Below are positions 31,762-40,122 of a stretch of 42,341 bases of DNA, one piece after another. A program made the translations under genes and the position numbers. Numbering within the stretch: position 1 is the stretch's first letter; each line of letters begins with the position of its first letter. This stretch comes from an uncultured Verrucomicrobiota bacterium (lineage in GTDB: Bacteria > Verrucomicrobiota > Verrucomicrobiia > Opitutales > Opitutaceae), in assembly GCA_903856725.1 (NCBI GenBank), contig CAIOCT010000017.1:1-42341 (forward strand). The letters are read 5' to 3'. The notes under the pieces are model-generated. The model was not told the DNA's origin. It did not search any database and was given only the letters and a program-made list of their open reading frames with translations.

Positions 31762-33120
31762 ATGAATATTCCCCATCAGCCTGCTGTCACGCGTCGTCGC
31801 TTTCTGAAAACCGCCTCGCTAGCCGCCCTCGCTGCAGGCCTCGCCCCCCGCGGCTTCACCGCGGAGATCAGTACGCCCACTCGTTTTAAAAATCTTGTGA
31901 CGAGCGGGCGTAAATTGCGCGTCGCCTGCGTCGGTATCGATGGCAAAGGGTACAGCGATACCATGGCCTGCCTCGGCGAAGATATCGTCGCCCTCTGCGA
32001 TGTCGATTTCGCCAGGGGACGCGCGGCGTTTGCAGAACTTCCTCTCGTCCCACGCTACCGTGATTTTCGCCAAATGCTGACTGAAATGGGTGACCGCATC
32101 GATGCCGTCACTGTCTCTACCCCGGACCATATGCATTTCCCGGTAGCCTTAATGGCGATCGAAATGGGTAAACATGTTTACGTACAAAAGCCCCTTACCC
32201 ACACAATCGCAGAGGCCCGGATCCTGAAGGCTGCCGCGGCTAAATATGGGGTGGTGACCCAAATGGGCAATCAAGGCCACGCCAATGAAGGCACCCGTTT
32301 AACCAAAGAATGGATCGAGGCCGGCGTAATCGGCACGGTGCGCGAAGTCCACTTCTGGACTAACCGACCGATTTGGCCGCAGGGTATTCCCCTTCCAGAA
32401 GCCCAAATTGCGCCCGACACAATGGATTGGAATCTCTGGTTAGGCGTCGCCCCAGTTCGCAGCTACAATAGCACCATCGCCCCCTTCAAATGGCGCGGCT
32501 ATTGGGATTATGGCTGCGGCGCACTCGGTGATATGGGTTGCCACATCATGGACGCCGCCTTCTGGAGCCTTGATCTTCGCGGTGATGTCACCATCAGCGC
32601 AGTCAGCGAAGGCGCTAGCGATGTGACCGCACCTACAGCTTCAATCGTCACCTACCAATTCCCGCAACGCGGCCAGCGTGCTCCGGTCAAGGTCGTCTGG
32701 TACGATGGCAAGCATAAGCCACCCGTGCCGGCTGAGCTCGGTGCTGACGGTAAATTGCCCACTGGCGGTTCGATTTATTACGGCGATAAAGGCATCCTCA
32801 TTAACCCCGATGATTACAACGCCGCTCCGCGCCTACTCCCTGAGTCGCGCATGAAAGCATTTACCAATCGGCCCAAACGCGTCATCCCGCGCGTCCCCAA
32901 ATCAAATCCGCATAGCGAATGGATCGCCGCCTGCAAAGGCCAGGGTCCCGCGCCGGGTTCTAATTTTGTCGATCACGCGGTTGATCTCACGGAATTCTGC
33001 CTCCTCGGTAATGTCGCGATTCGTGCCGGCCAGTCGATCCAGTGGGACGCCGCCCGCATGACCTGCAGTAATTTGCCCTCGGCCGATCGCTTTGTGCGCA
33101 AAGCTTACCGCGTTTATTAA
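31762..33120 (+). CDS. Tat-exported Gfo/Idh/MocA oxidoreductase (first copy)
   Basis: A 452-residue NAD(P)-dependent oxidoreductase. A twin-arginine signal, TRRRFLKTASLAALAAGLAP (10-29), indicates export after folding, probably with a tightly held nucleotide. The Rossmann domain starts LRVACVGIDGKG (glycine motif). The usual EKP catalytic segment reads VYVQKPLTHTIAEAR, keeping Lys but with Gln for Glu. The second domain has WRGYWDYGCGALGDMGCHIMD. These enzymes oxidise or reduce sugar hydroxyls, often at C3. It is the first gene of a plus-strand run with a 20-bp gap to the fused TIM-barrel/DUF1080 gene. The sugar is unknown. Confidence 0.9.
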   Translation: MNIPHQPAVTRRRFLKTASLAALAAGLAPRGFTAEISTPTRFKNLVTSGRKLRVACVGIDGKGYSDTMACLGEDIVALCDVDFARGRAAFAELPLVPRYRDFRQMLTEMGDRIDAVTVSTPDHMHFPVALMAIEMGKHVYVQKPLTHTIAEARILKAAAAKYGVVTQMGNQGHANEGTRLTKEWIEAGVIGTVREVHFWTNRPIWPQGIPLPEAQIAPDTMDWNLWLGVAPVRSYNSTIAPFKWRGYWDYGCGALGDMGCHIMDAAFWSLDLRGDVTISAVSEGASDVTAPTASIVTYQFPQRGQRAPVKVVWYDGKHKPPVPAELGADGKLPTGGSIYYGDKGILINPDDYNAAPRLLPESRMKAFTNRPKRVIPRVPKSNPHSEWIAACKGQGPAPGSNFVDHAVDLTEFCLLGNVAIRAGQSIQWDAARMTCSNLPSADRFVRKAYRVY

Positions 33121-33140
33121 TAACCATTCTCCTTTTTGAT

Positions 33141-34658
33141 ATGAAACGCCTTTCTCTTCTCCTCCTCGCCATCGTTTGCTTGCTGACGAGCTCCTGTTCC
33201 TCGCTCACTCCCACCGTGGCCAGCGGCCAGCCAAAACTTGGGCTGCAAGCTTGGACGTTTCGGAATCTCACGATGGTCGAAACCCTCGACCAAGCGCACG
33301 CCCTCGGACTTCATTACCTACAAGCTTATCCCGGCCAAACCTTAGGCGGCGGCCTGACCGGTAAATTCCACCACACGATGGATGCGGCGGCGTTGAAAGA
33401 AATTCTCGCACTCGCCCAAGCCAAAGATGTCACCATCACGAGCTACGGCGTCATCACCCCCCAAGACGCGGCCGAGTGGTCCGTTCTCTTCGCCTTCGCC
33501 CAAGCAGCTGGTCTCCAGGAGATCGTGACCGAAGCTAAGCCCGAGGTTTTAACCGCCATTGCGCCCACGGTAGCAAAAACTGCGCTCAAAATTTCGCTCC
33601 ATAATCATCCGAACCCATCATTTTACGCTCAGCCCCAAACCGCGCTCGCGGCGATTGCCAAGTTGAGTGACCACTTTGGCTTATGCGCTGATACCGGCCA
33701 CTGGGCCCGCACCGGCCTTGAGCCCATCGCCGCCCTGCAACTCGCCGCCGGCCATATCAATTCACTGCATTTTAAAGATATCGCCGAACGCGGCAAACGC
33801 TCCCGCGATCTGCCGTGGGGCACGGGCACCTCGAATGTTGCAGGTCAATTGGCCGAGCTACGCCGGCAGGGATTTCAAGGCATCGCCTATATCGAATACG
33901 AACACATCTCCCCCGCCCTTTACGCTGAAGTGGAGCGCTGCGTTACTTTTTTCCGATCCGCTGCCGTCGTCTCAACGAGTGATCTCACCCGCGGCTTAAT
34001 TGCTCCGGCCGGCTATAATTTAGATATTCACGCCGTCTTAGCTTCGAGTCGCAGCCGCGATGCCACCCGCTGGCCGGCACCGCAACCGCTGTTTGCGTCG
34101 GATCTCAGTAACGCCGATATGCGGACCGGAACTTGGGCTTTCACCGCCAAGGGCGTACTCGCCCCCACGCGCCCTGCCAGCGCCAAAGCCAATGGCGATC
34201 TCTGGACAAAAGAAAGCTACGGCGATTTTATTCTGACCCTAGAATTTCGGGCGCAGGAAAAATCGAATAGCGGCGTTTTTATTCGCGCGACTGATATTGT
34301 ACACTCGCTGCAAAATTCCCTCGAAATTCAAATTCTCCAAGGTGATGAAGATACACCCGTACACTTAGTTGGAGCGCTCTACGATGTGGCGGCTCCCGCC
34401 CGTGTGGTGCCCATCGTCCCCGGCGAATGGAATCGCTACGTGATCACGGCCAAAGGCAAATCGCTCCGCGTTATGCTCAACGGTGAGGTCGTTAATAAAG
34501 TAAACCTCGATGAGTGGACCACCGCCGGTTTCAACCCCGATGGCACTGCCAATAAATTTAAAACTGCCTATAAAGATATGGCCCGCGCCGGTCGCGTCGG
34601 GCTTCAAGATCACGGAGGCCTAGTCGAATTCAGGAATTTATTTATCGAGCGACTCTGA
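33141..34658 (+). CDS. Lipoprotein fusion: TIM-barrel sugar isomerase/hydratase-like + DUF1080
   Basis: A 505-residue exported lipoprotein with lipobox LTSSC (Cys19). Residues about 33-275 are a xylose isomerase-like/AP endonuclease 2 TIM barrel with metal-site candidates in LHNHP (His154, His156), CADTGHW (Asp184, His187), LHFKD (His210, Asp213) and IEYEH (Glu252). Residues about 315-505 are a DUF1080/3-keto-disaccharide hydrolase beta-sandwich: YGDFILTLEFRAQEKSNSGVFIR, LEIQILQGDE, GEWNRYVITAKGKSLRVMLNG, GRVGLQDHGGLVEFRNLFI. Known relatives of the two parts work as a 3-keto-glucal hydratase and a 3-keto-glycoside lyase in Bacteroides (recalled, not checked). Gfo/Idh genes lie on both sides. 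Joint substrate handling is inferred. Confidence 0.88.
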   Translation: MKRLSLLLLAIVCLLTSSCSSLTPTVASGQPKLGLQAWTFRNLTMVETLDQAHALGLHYLQAYPGQTLGGGLTGKFHHTMDAAALKEILALAQAKDVTITSYGVITPQDAAEWSVLFAFAQAAGLQEIVTEAKPEVLTAIAPTVAKTALKISLHNHPNPSFYAQPQTALAAIAKLSDHFGLCADTGHWARTGLEPIAALQLAAGHINSLHFKDIAERGKRSRDLPWGTGTSNVAGQLAELRRQGFQGIAYIEYEHISPALYAEVERCVTFFRSAAVVSTSDLTRGLIAPAGYNLDIHAVLASSRSRDATRWPAPQPLFASDLSNADMRTGTWAFTAKGVLAPTRPASAKANGDLWTKESYGDFILTLEFRAQEKSNSGVFIRATDIVHSLQNSLEIQILQGDEDTPVHLVGALYDVAAPARVVPIVPGEWNRYVITAKGKSLRVMLNGEVVNKVNLDEWTTAGFNPDGTANKFKTAYKDMARAGRVGLQDHGGLVEFRNLFIERL

Positions 34659-34747
34659 TTTTAGCTTTATCTCTGCTGCGCGCTTGCTCCTGACCGGGCA
34701 GCTCGTAGCCCTGCGTGGAACTGCGCCAACCTCGATCCCTGCCTATT

Positions 34748-36145
34748 ATGCCCCACTCTCGCCGACAGATAGCTAGCCACCGTGCAACTCCGATCTCTCG
34801 CCGTGAAGCTTTGCGACGCCTCGCCCTAGGTGCCGCCGGCGCTTGGGCTTTTCCGGCCGTCGTGCGGGCACGCGCCGGCGGCCCTTCCGCCAATAGTCGC
34901 ATCAATCTCGCTTTCGTTGGCGTAGGCGGCAAAGGCCGCGAACCAGCGCTTAGTCTGTCGGCCAATAATTATGTAGCTTTTTGTGACGTCGACCCGAACC
35001 GCGCCGTTGATGCCTACAAGCAATTTCCGAACGTCCCCCAATTTAAAGATTTTCGCGCCATGTTTGATCGACTCGGTCGCGAGATCGATGCCGTCGTGAT
35101 CAGTACCCCCGATCACGCCCATTATACGACCGGCATGGTGGCCATGCAGCTGGGCAAGCATGTCTATATTGAAAAACCTCTCGCCCCCACCATTTGGGAA
35201 ACTCGCCAGCTTCATGCTATGGCGAAAAAATCTGGGGTCGTAACCCAAATGGGTATTCAGGGCCATAGCCTGACTGGCTTACGTGTGCTCAAAGAATGGA
35301 TCGATGCCGGAGCTGTCGGTGAAATCAGCGAAGTTTATCTTTGGACCGATCGGCTTAATCTGCAGCGCTGGTCGGGAATGCAAACCGATGCTCCAGCCGA
35401 ATCTATGCCGGATGGCTTTCCGTGGGAAGTCTGGCTCAGCGGCCGCCGCCCGCGACCTTATACCTCTCGCTACGTGCCCCAAGCTTGGCGCTCATGGTGG
35501 GACTTTGGCTCCGGCGCGATCGGCGATATCGCCGTGCACATGATGGACGTCGTTGAAACCGTGCTCGGCGTCGGCTTCCCGAACCGCGTCACCGACAATT
35601 CTCCGCACCGGGGTGGACCAACTGTGCCGCGCTGTTCCGACACGCTCTACGAATATCCTGCACGAGGCTCGCGCCCAGCGGTAAAATTACACTGGTGCAA
35701 TGGCTACAAGGGAGACGTCCTAAATAAACCTGCCGCTGTTCCTCACGTACCCGCGGCCTTGATCGCTAAAGAGACTAACGTCATCGCGTTCGTCGGCACC
35801 CGCGGAACTATCTTAGTTCCCGATATGCGCGCCAGCAGCCGGCCCCAAATTTTTCCGCTCGAATTGGAGAAAGAATTTTATACTCACCTGCCCCCCGCCA
35901 CCATTCCGCGACTGAAAGGCAGCCATTTCGACGACTGGTTCCGGGCGATTCGCGACGGCGGTAAAGCCGGCGCTGATTTCGATTACAGCGCACCACTCAC
36001 CGAGGCTGTGCTCCTTGGCACGTTAGCCCAACGCACCGGCCAGCCCATTATTTGGAATCGCGAAAAAATGTCTGCCCTCGACGTCCCCGCCGTCGATGCT
36101 TTGCTCAAACCCAACCTCGCCCCCGAGTGGATTATCCCTGTTTAA
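34748..36145 (+). CDS. Tat-exported Gfo/Idh/MocA oxidoreductase (second copy)
   Basis: A 465-residue oxidoreductase with twin-arginine signal SRREALRRLALGAAGAWAFP (17-36). The glycine-rich nucleotide motif is INLAFVGVGGKG (52-63), and the catalytic segment is the standard VYIEKPLAPTIWETR. The second domain contains WRSWWDFGSGAIGDIAVHMMDVVE. ATG 34748 gives a short Tat leader; a GTG 33 bases upstream is also in frame. It follows the TIM-barrel/DUF1080 fusion by 89 bp and precedes doxX-like by 6 bp. Family members commonly oxidise a sugar C3-hydroxyl or reduce the ketone. Which of the three copies oxidises and which reduces cannot be told from sequence. Confidence 0.9.
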   Translation: MPHSRRQIASHRATPISRREALRRLALGAAGAWAFPAVVRARAGGPSANSRINLAFVGVGGKGREPALSLSANNYVAFCDVDPNRAVDAYKQFPNVPQFKDFRAMFDRLGREIDAVVISTPDHAHYTTGMVAMQLGKHVYIEKPLAPTIWETRQLHAMAKKSGVVTQMGIQGHSLTGLRVLKEWIDAGAVGEISEVYLWTDRLNLQRWSGMQTDAPAESMPDGFPWEVWLSGRRPRPYTSRYVPQAWRSWWDFGSGAIGDIAVHMMDVVETVLGVGFPNRVTDNSPHRGGPTVPRCSDTLYEYPARGSRPAVKLHWCNGYKGDVLNKPAAVPHVPAALIAKETNVIAFVGTRGTILVPDMRASSRPQIFPLELEKEFYTHLPPATIPRLKGSHFDDWFRAIRDGGKAGADFDYSAPLTEAVLLGTLAQRTGQPIIWNREKMSALDVPAVDALLKPNLAPEWIIPV

Positions 36146-36151
36146 AAAGCT

Positions 36152-36685
36152 ATGTCATCTAGCCCTCAAAAACCTGACTGCGGCCTCGAAGCTTACGCCT
36201 CCAGCTGCGCATTTCTCCTCCTCCGTCTGTGGCTCGGCCTGCGCGCGGTAATCACCGGTGTTGAAAAATTCGCCGGCAAAATTTCCGAACAAAAACCGTT
36301 GCTCGATGAATTCGGTCAACCGGATATCAACGGCGCGATGGTCGCAGTAGATCACAAGGTCTATGCCTTAAAATACTATCAAGGCATCCCGACCGCGCTC
36401 CAGGCAAAGTTTGCTGCGGAACCTTTGCTGCCGGCTTTTTTGCTTAAGCCGTACGGCGCAGCCCTCGGCTATGCTTTAATCATTGCCGGAGTGCTGCTGC
36501 TACTAGGCATCGCCACCCGCACTTCCCTGTTGGTGCACGGATTGATTTATCTCAGCCTTTCCTTCGGCTTGATTTTGATTAACGAAAGCGCGGGCGTGGC
36601 GTGGCTGGCTATTCATCTCTTACTCGTCGTCGCCGCCCTCGGGCTCGCCAGTAACAATCGCTTCGCCCTGACCAAGCGTTGGTAA
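36152..36685 (+). CDS. DoxX-family membrane protein
   Basis: A 177-residue inner-membrane protein with about four hydrophobic helices: near 13-29, 101-120, 123-143 and 146-165. The LRLWLGLRAVITGVEKFAGK start is typical of DoxX-like proteins, and a soluble loop of about 60 residues follows the first helix. DoxX was named as a small subunit of thiosulfate:quinone oxidoreductase, and many relatives are thought to interact with quinone. It is tightly packed between two Tat-exported oxidoreductase genes (6 bp and 8 bp gaps), so it may link their redox reaction to the membrane. That link is inference. Confidence 0.82.
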   Translation: MSSSPQKPDCGLEAYASSCAFLLLRLWLGLRAVITGVEKFAGKISEQKPLLDEFGQPDINGAMVAVDHKVYALKYYQGIPTALQAKFAAEPLLPAFLLKPYGAALGYALIIAGVLLLLGIATRTSLLVHGLIYLSLSFGLILINESAGVAWLAIHLLLVVAALGLASNNRFALTKRW

Positions 36686-36693
36686 TATCAGCC

Positions 36694-38040
36694 ATGACCC
36701 TCCCCCTCTCCTCTACCCCAACCCCCGGCGTTGATCGTCGCGAATTTATGCGGACCAGCCTCTTGGTCGGCGGCGGTATTCTCCTCGGAGCCCCCGCCAT
36801 TTTACGCGCGCAGACCCCCCACGCGGACGCGGTGCAAATCGCCATCGTCGGACTCGGCGTGCAGGGACGAATTTTACTCGATGCGATGCTGGGCATCCCT
36901 GGTTTAAATTTTCGCGCCGTCTGCGATATTTGGCCCTTCAGTCGCACCTACGGTCAGAATCGTCTCGGTAAAGCCGGCTTCAAGGTGGCCGCCTACGCTG
37001 ATATTGAGGACATGCTCGCCAAGGAAAAAGGCCTCGATGCTGTCATCATCGCGACTCCTGATTTTTGGCATGCGCCGCACACCAATCTCTGCCTGAAGGC
37101 TGGCCTGCATGTTTATTGCGAAAAAATGATGTCAAATACCATCGAGGGCGCTCGCTCGATGGTGCGAACCATGCGGGAATCAGGCAAGTTGTGCCAAATC
37201 GGTCATCAACGCCGCAGCAATCCGCGCTACCGCCACGCCTTAGATAATATCATCAAAAAAGCCCGCCTGCCCGGCCGGCTCACCAACGCTAATGCACAAT
37301 GGAATCGCGCTGTCACCCCAGACGCCGGCTGGCCGAAGAATGCCGAGCTACCCTCGAATGTCCTGAAGAAGTATGGGTTCAAGGACATGCACCAATTCCG
37401 CAACTGGCGTTGGTTTCGCGATCTTTCCGGGGGCCCAATTTCTGATCTAGGAGCGCACCAAATCGATATCTTTAATTGGTTTTTTCAAAGCAACCCCACC
37501 AGCGTGATCGCCTCCGGTGGAGCTGATTATTACCAGGGTCGTGAATGGTACGACAACGTCATGGCAATTTTCGAATACGCCACACCGGAAGGCAAAGTGC
37601 GCGCCTTCTATCAAGTGCTCACCACCACGAGCGCGGGCGGCGGCTACTTTGAGCAATTTATGGGTGATGAGGGCTCGGTGAAAATCTCTGAGAATCCCGC
37701 CCTCACCAAGGTCTACCGTGAAGATCGCGCCCCAGACTGGGAAAAATGGGTTGAACTCAATTACATTAAGAAGAGCGCCCTTGCCGCCGCGACTCCCGCG
37801 GCCGGCAAAGTCGATGTCCGCGAAACCGCCCCACTCGTGGCCTACGAATTACCGATCGTCCTCGACAAGCCGCTGCATCAGCCCCACCTCGAAAATTTCT
37901 TTGCGGCCATCCGTGGACAGGCCACGCTGAATTGCGATGCCGCCCACGCCTTCACCAGCGAAGCCGCCATCTTCCAAGTTAATCCAGCCGTCGCCTCCCG
38001 CTCGGCCTACGATTATAAACCCTCTGACTTTATTGTTTGA
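36694..38040 (+). CDS. Tat-exported Gfo/Idh/MocA oxidoreductase (third copy)
   Basis: A 448-residue oxidoreductase with a twin-arginine signal, DRREFMRTSLLVGGGILLGA (14-33). The nucleotide motif is IAIVGLGVQGR. The catalytic segment reads VYCEKMMSNTIEGARSM, with Met in place of the Pro of EKP. A KLCQIGHQRRSNPRYRHAL segment and GGPISDLGAHQIDIFNWFF follow, a pattern seen in Tat-type PVC and Bacteroidetes oxidoreductases. ATG 36694 is chosen, 8 bp after the doxX-like stop; the upstream in-frame TTG overlaps that gene. The discoidin-domain gene follows after 8 bp. The sequence differs clearly from the first two copies, suggesting a different step or substrate. Confidence 0.9.
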   Translation: MTLPLSSTPTPGVDRREFMRTSLLVGGGILLGAPAILRAQTPHADAVQIAIVGLGVQGRILLDAMLGIPGLNFRAVCDIWPFSRTYGQNRLGKAGFKVAAYADIEDMLAKEKGLDAVIIATPDFWHAPHTNLCLKAGLHVYCEKMMSNTIEGARSMVRTMRESGKLCQIGHQRRSNPRYRHALDNIIKKARLPGRLTNANAQWNRAVTPDAGWPKNAELPSNVLKKYGFKDMHQFRNWRWFRDLSGGPISDLGAHQIDIFNWFFQSNPTSVIASGGADYYQGREWYDNVMAIFEYATPEGKVRAFYQVLTTTSAGGGYFEQFMGDEGSVKISENPALTKVYREDRAPDWEKWVELNYIKKSALAAATPAAGKVDVRETAPLVAYELPIVLDKPLHQPHLENFFAAIRGQATLNCDAAHAFTSEAAIFQVNPAVASRSAYDYKPSDFIV

Positions 38041-38048
38041 TTTCTGGT

Positions 38049-38705
38049 ATGAATAAAATTCTCGCGATCGCTCTGCTCAGCCTAGCCGCTTTCTCCGCTC
38101 GCGCGGAAGAAGCCCTGACTCCGCTCAAGCTAACTTTCCCACCGCCGATTCTCACCGGCACGCCCGTCCCCACCAAACTTACTAACTTAGAATCGCCTAG
38201 CGTCCGGCCAGCGCCCATTCTAGTCCCTGCTGGTGTAATTAATTTGGCGAAAGGCAAAAGCGTCACCTCCTCTGATTCAGCGCCCGTCATCGGTGATCTT
38301 TCTCTGATTACGGACGGCGATAAAGAATCCGAAGAAGGCTATTTCGTGGAACTCGATCGCGGCCGCCAATGGGTGCAGATTGATCTCGGAATTTCAGCAG
38401 AACTATACGCGATCGCCGTCTGGCATTACCACGCCCAATCCCGCGCCTACCTCGAGGTCATCGTCCAAGTTTCCGATGACCCCACTTTTAAACAAAACGT
38501 CCGCACGTTGTTTAATAATGATGATAAAAATCACGCCGGCTTTGGCGTAGGCACTTCGCCGGCGTATTTGGACAAAAATACAGGCCGGCTCATTGCCGCC
38601 AACAAAACGGTCGCTCGCTATGTTCGCCTCTACAGCGCGGGCAATACCGCCAACGAGCTCAACCACTACATCGAGGTCGAAGTCTTTGGCCGACCCCGCG
38701 CATAG
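38049..38705 (+). CDS. Exported discoidin (F5/8 type C)-domain protein
   Basis: A 218-residue secreted protein. A signal peptide covers about residues 1-20 (ending FSARA). Residues about 62-216 form a discoidin-like beta-sandwich: INLAKGKSVTSSDSAPVIGDLSLITDGD, WVQIDLGISAELYAIAVWHYHAQ, VQVSDDPTFKQNVRTLFNNDDKNHAG and ARYVRLYSAGNTANELNHYIEVEVFG. Such domains usually bind carbohydrate, sometimes as stand-alone CBM32-like proteins. It is the last gene of the oxidoreductase run, so it may hold the glycan substrate near the enzymes. The start is ATG; a TTG 12 bases earlier overlaps the preceding gene. Confidence 0.85.
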   Translation: MNKILAIALLSLAAFSARAEEALTPLKLTFPPPILTGTPVPTKLTNLESPSVRPAPILVPAGVINLAKGKSVTSSDSAPVIGDLSLITDGDKESEEGYFVELDRGRQWVQIDLGISAELYAIAVWHYHAQSRAYLEVIVQVSDDPTFKQNVRTLFNNDDKNHAGFGVGTSPAYLDKNTGRLIAANKTVARYVRLYSAGNTANELNHYIEVEVFGRPRA

Positions 38706-40122
38706 TCGCCGGTTGTTCGTCTTGCTCGCCGGTCTTCTCCTCGCCGGCGCGGCCTTATTACGTTTTGCGCAAATCGATCGACGTCTTCTGCACGCCGATG
38801 AAGCGGTGCAAGCTTATCAAACGTGGCAACTCGTGCGCGGCGATGGCTACACCTACGATCCCGGCGATAAACATGGGCCCTTTCTGTACTACGCCGCAGC
38901 GGGCTTAGCAAAAATCTCCGGGCAGACCCCGGCTACGCTTACGGTGGCTAAGTTTCGCGCGGTTACGCTGCTCGCCGGATTAGGCACGCTGGTCTTGCTG
39001 CTCAGCGCCGCCCCTCGGCTCGGGCGCACCCCTGTCTTCATCGGGACCACCCTGCTCGCGATCGCACCCTTGGCGGTGATCTATGATACTTATTTTGTGC
39101 AAGAAGCATGGTTCAGCTTTTTCACTTGGGCCTTATTTTTTTCGACCCTGCGCTTTGCCGATCGTCCCACGCTCACTGCCGCTTTACTGATGGGCGGAAT
39201 CGCTGGGCTCATGCAGGTCACGAAAGAAACCTCTGTCCTGCACTTCGCTGCCCTCGGCCTCACTTTGTTTATTATTCGGCCGTGGCGCGATATCGTGCGC
39301 CTCGGGCCCCAGCTGCTGATCGCCTTGCTGGCGGCCAGCTTGGTTTATGTTGTTTTTTATTCAGCATTTTTCACCCACCCGGCTGGTCTCGCGGATGGTC
39401 TTCGCACTTATTTTAATTATGCCGCGCGCGCCTCAGGGGGGCCCCATGACCAACCCTGGTTTTATTATATCTCCATGCTATGGCCCCATACCCAAGGGGG
39501 CATCCACTGGGGCGAACCTCTCTTGCTCATAGCAGCCCTCGGCGGCGGCGGACTCGCTTTTTCTCACCGGGCCAATCCGACCCATCGCGCGCTCGCGGTC
39601 TTCACCGTCACGCTCCTGCTGCTCTATAGTGCAATCCCCTATAAAACTCCGTGGCTGTTGCTGACACCTTACGCTGGCCTGGTCCTCTTGGCTGGTCTCG
39701 GCGCAGCCCAATCCGCGTATTGGCTGCCCAAGAAAATCGAACGTCTTGCGCCTATCATAGCGGGCTTAGCACTCGTGCTCGCGTGCGCTTGGCGTGCGGG
39801 CCCTGCACTGGGCCGTTACGCCAACGACAGTCGCAACCCTTACCTCTACCAACCCACATCGCCTGATCTCGCCAGACTCGTGACGACATTAGAGACTCAG
39901 TCGCTCGATAAAAAAATTGCCGTGATCAGCCCCGATCATGCTTGGCCGCTACCTTGGTATCTACGTCACCGCGCTAAGGTAGGGTATTTCACCACGCCAC
40001 CGCAGAATCTCTCCGCGTATGATATTGTGCTGCTCGACTCCCGACTCGATCTACCTCCACCAGCAGCTGCCAGCGCCTTTGGTCTGCGACCCAACATTCT
40101 ACTTTGGTCCGCGCCGCGATGA
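38686..40122 (+). CDS. TIGR03663-type GT39-like membrane protein
   Basis: About 478 residues with roughly 10-11 hydrophobic helices. The conserved N-terminal loop, RLLHADEAVQAYQTWQLVRGDGYTYDPGDKHGPFLYY, matches the TIGR03663/GT39-like group, distantly related to PMT/ArnT transferases that use polyprenyl-linked sugars. The start is uncertain: TTG 38686 gives MADPAHSRRLFVLLAG, directly before the first helix, and overlaps the discoidin gene by 20 bp; an ATG at 38620 overlaps it more deeply. Its stop overlaps the ApbE-like start (ATGA). With the GT2 gene two positions on, a role in sugar transfer to an envelope component is likely but the acceptor is unknown. Confidence 0.8.
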   Translation: MADPAHSRRLFVLLAGLLLAGAALLRFAQIDRRLLHADEAVQAYQTWQLVRGDGYTYDPGDKHGPFLYYAAAGLAKISGQTPATLTVAKFRAVTLLAGLGTLVLLLSAAPRLGRTPVFIGTTLLAIAPLAVIYDTYFVQEAWFSFFTWALFFSTLRFADRPTLTAALLMGGIAGLMQVTKETSVLHFAALGLTLFIIRPWRDIVRLGPQLLIALLAASLVYVVFYSAFFTHPAGLADGLRTYFNYAARASGGPHDQPWFYYISMLWPHTQGGIHWGEPLLLIAALGGGGLAFSHRANPTHRALAVFTVTLLLLYSAIPYKTPWLLLTPYAGLVLLAGLGAAQSAYWLPKKIERLAPIIAGLALVLACAWRAGPALGRYANDSRNPYLYQPTSPDLARLVTTLETQSLDKKIAVISPDHAWPLPWYLRHRAKVGYFTTPPQNLSAYDIVLLDSRLDLPPPAAASAFGLRPNILLWSAPR

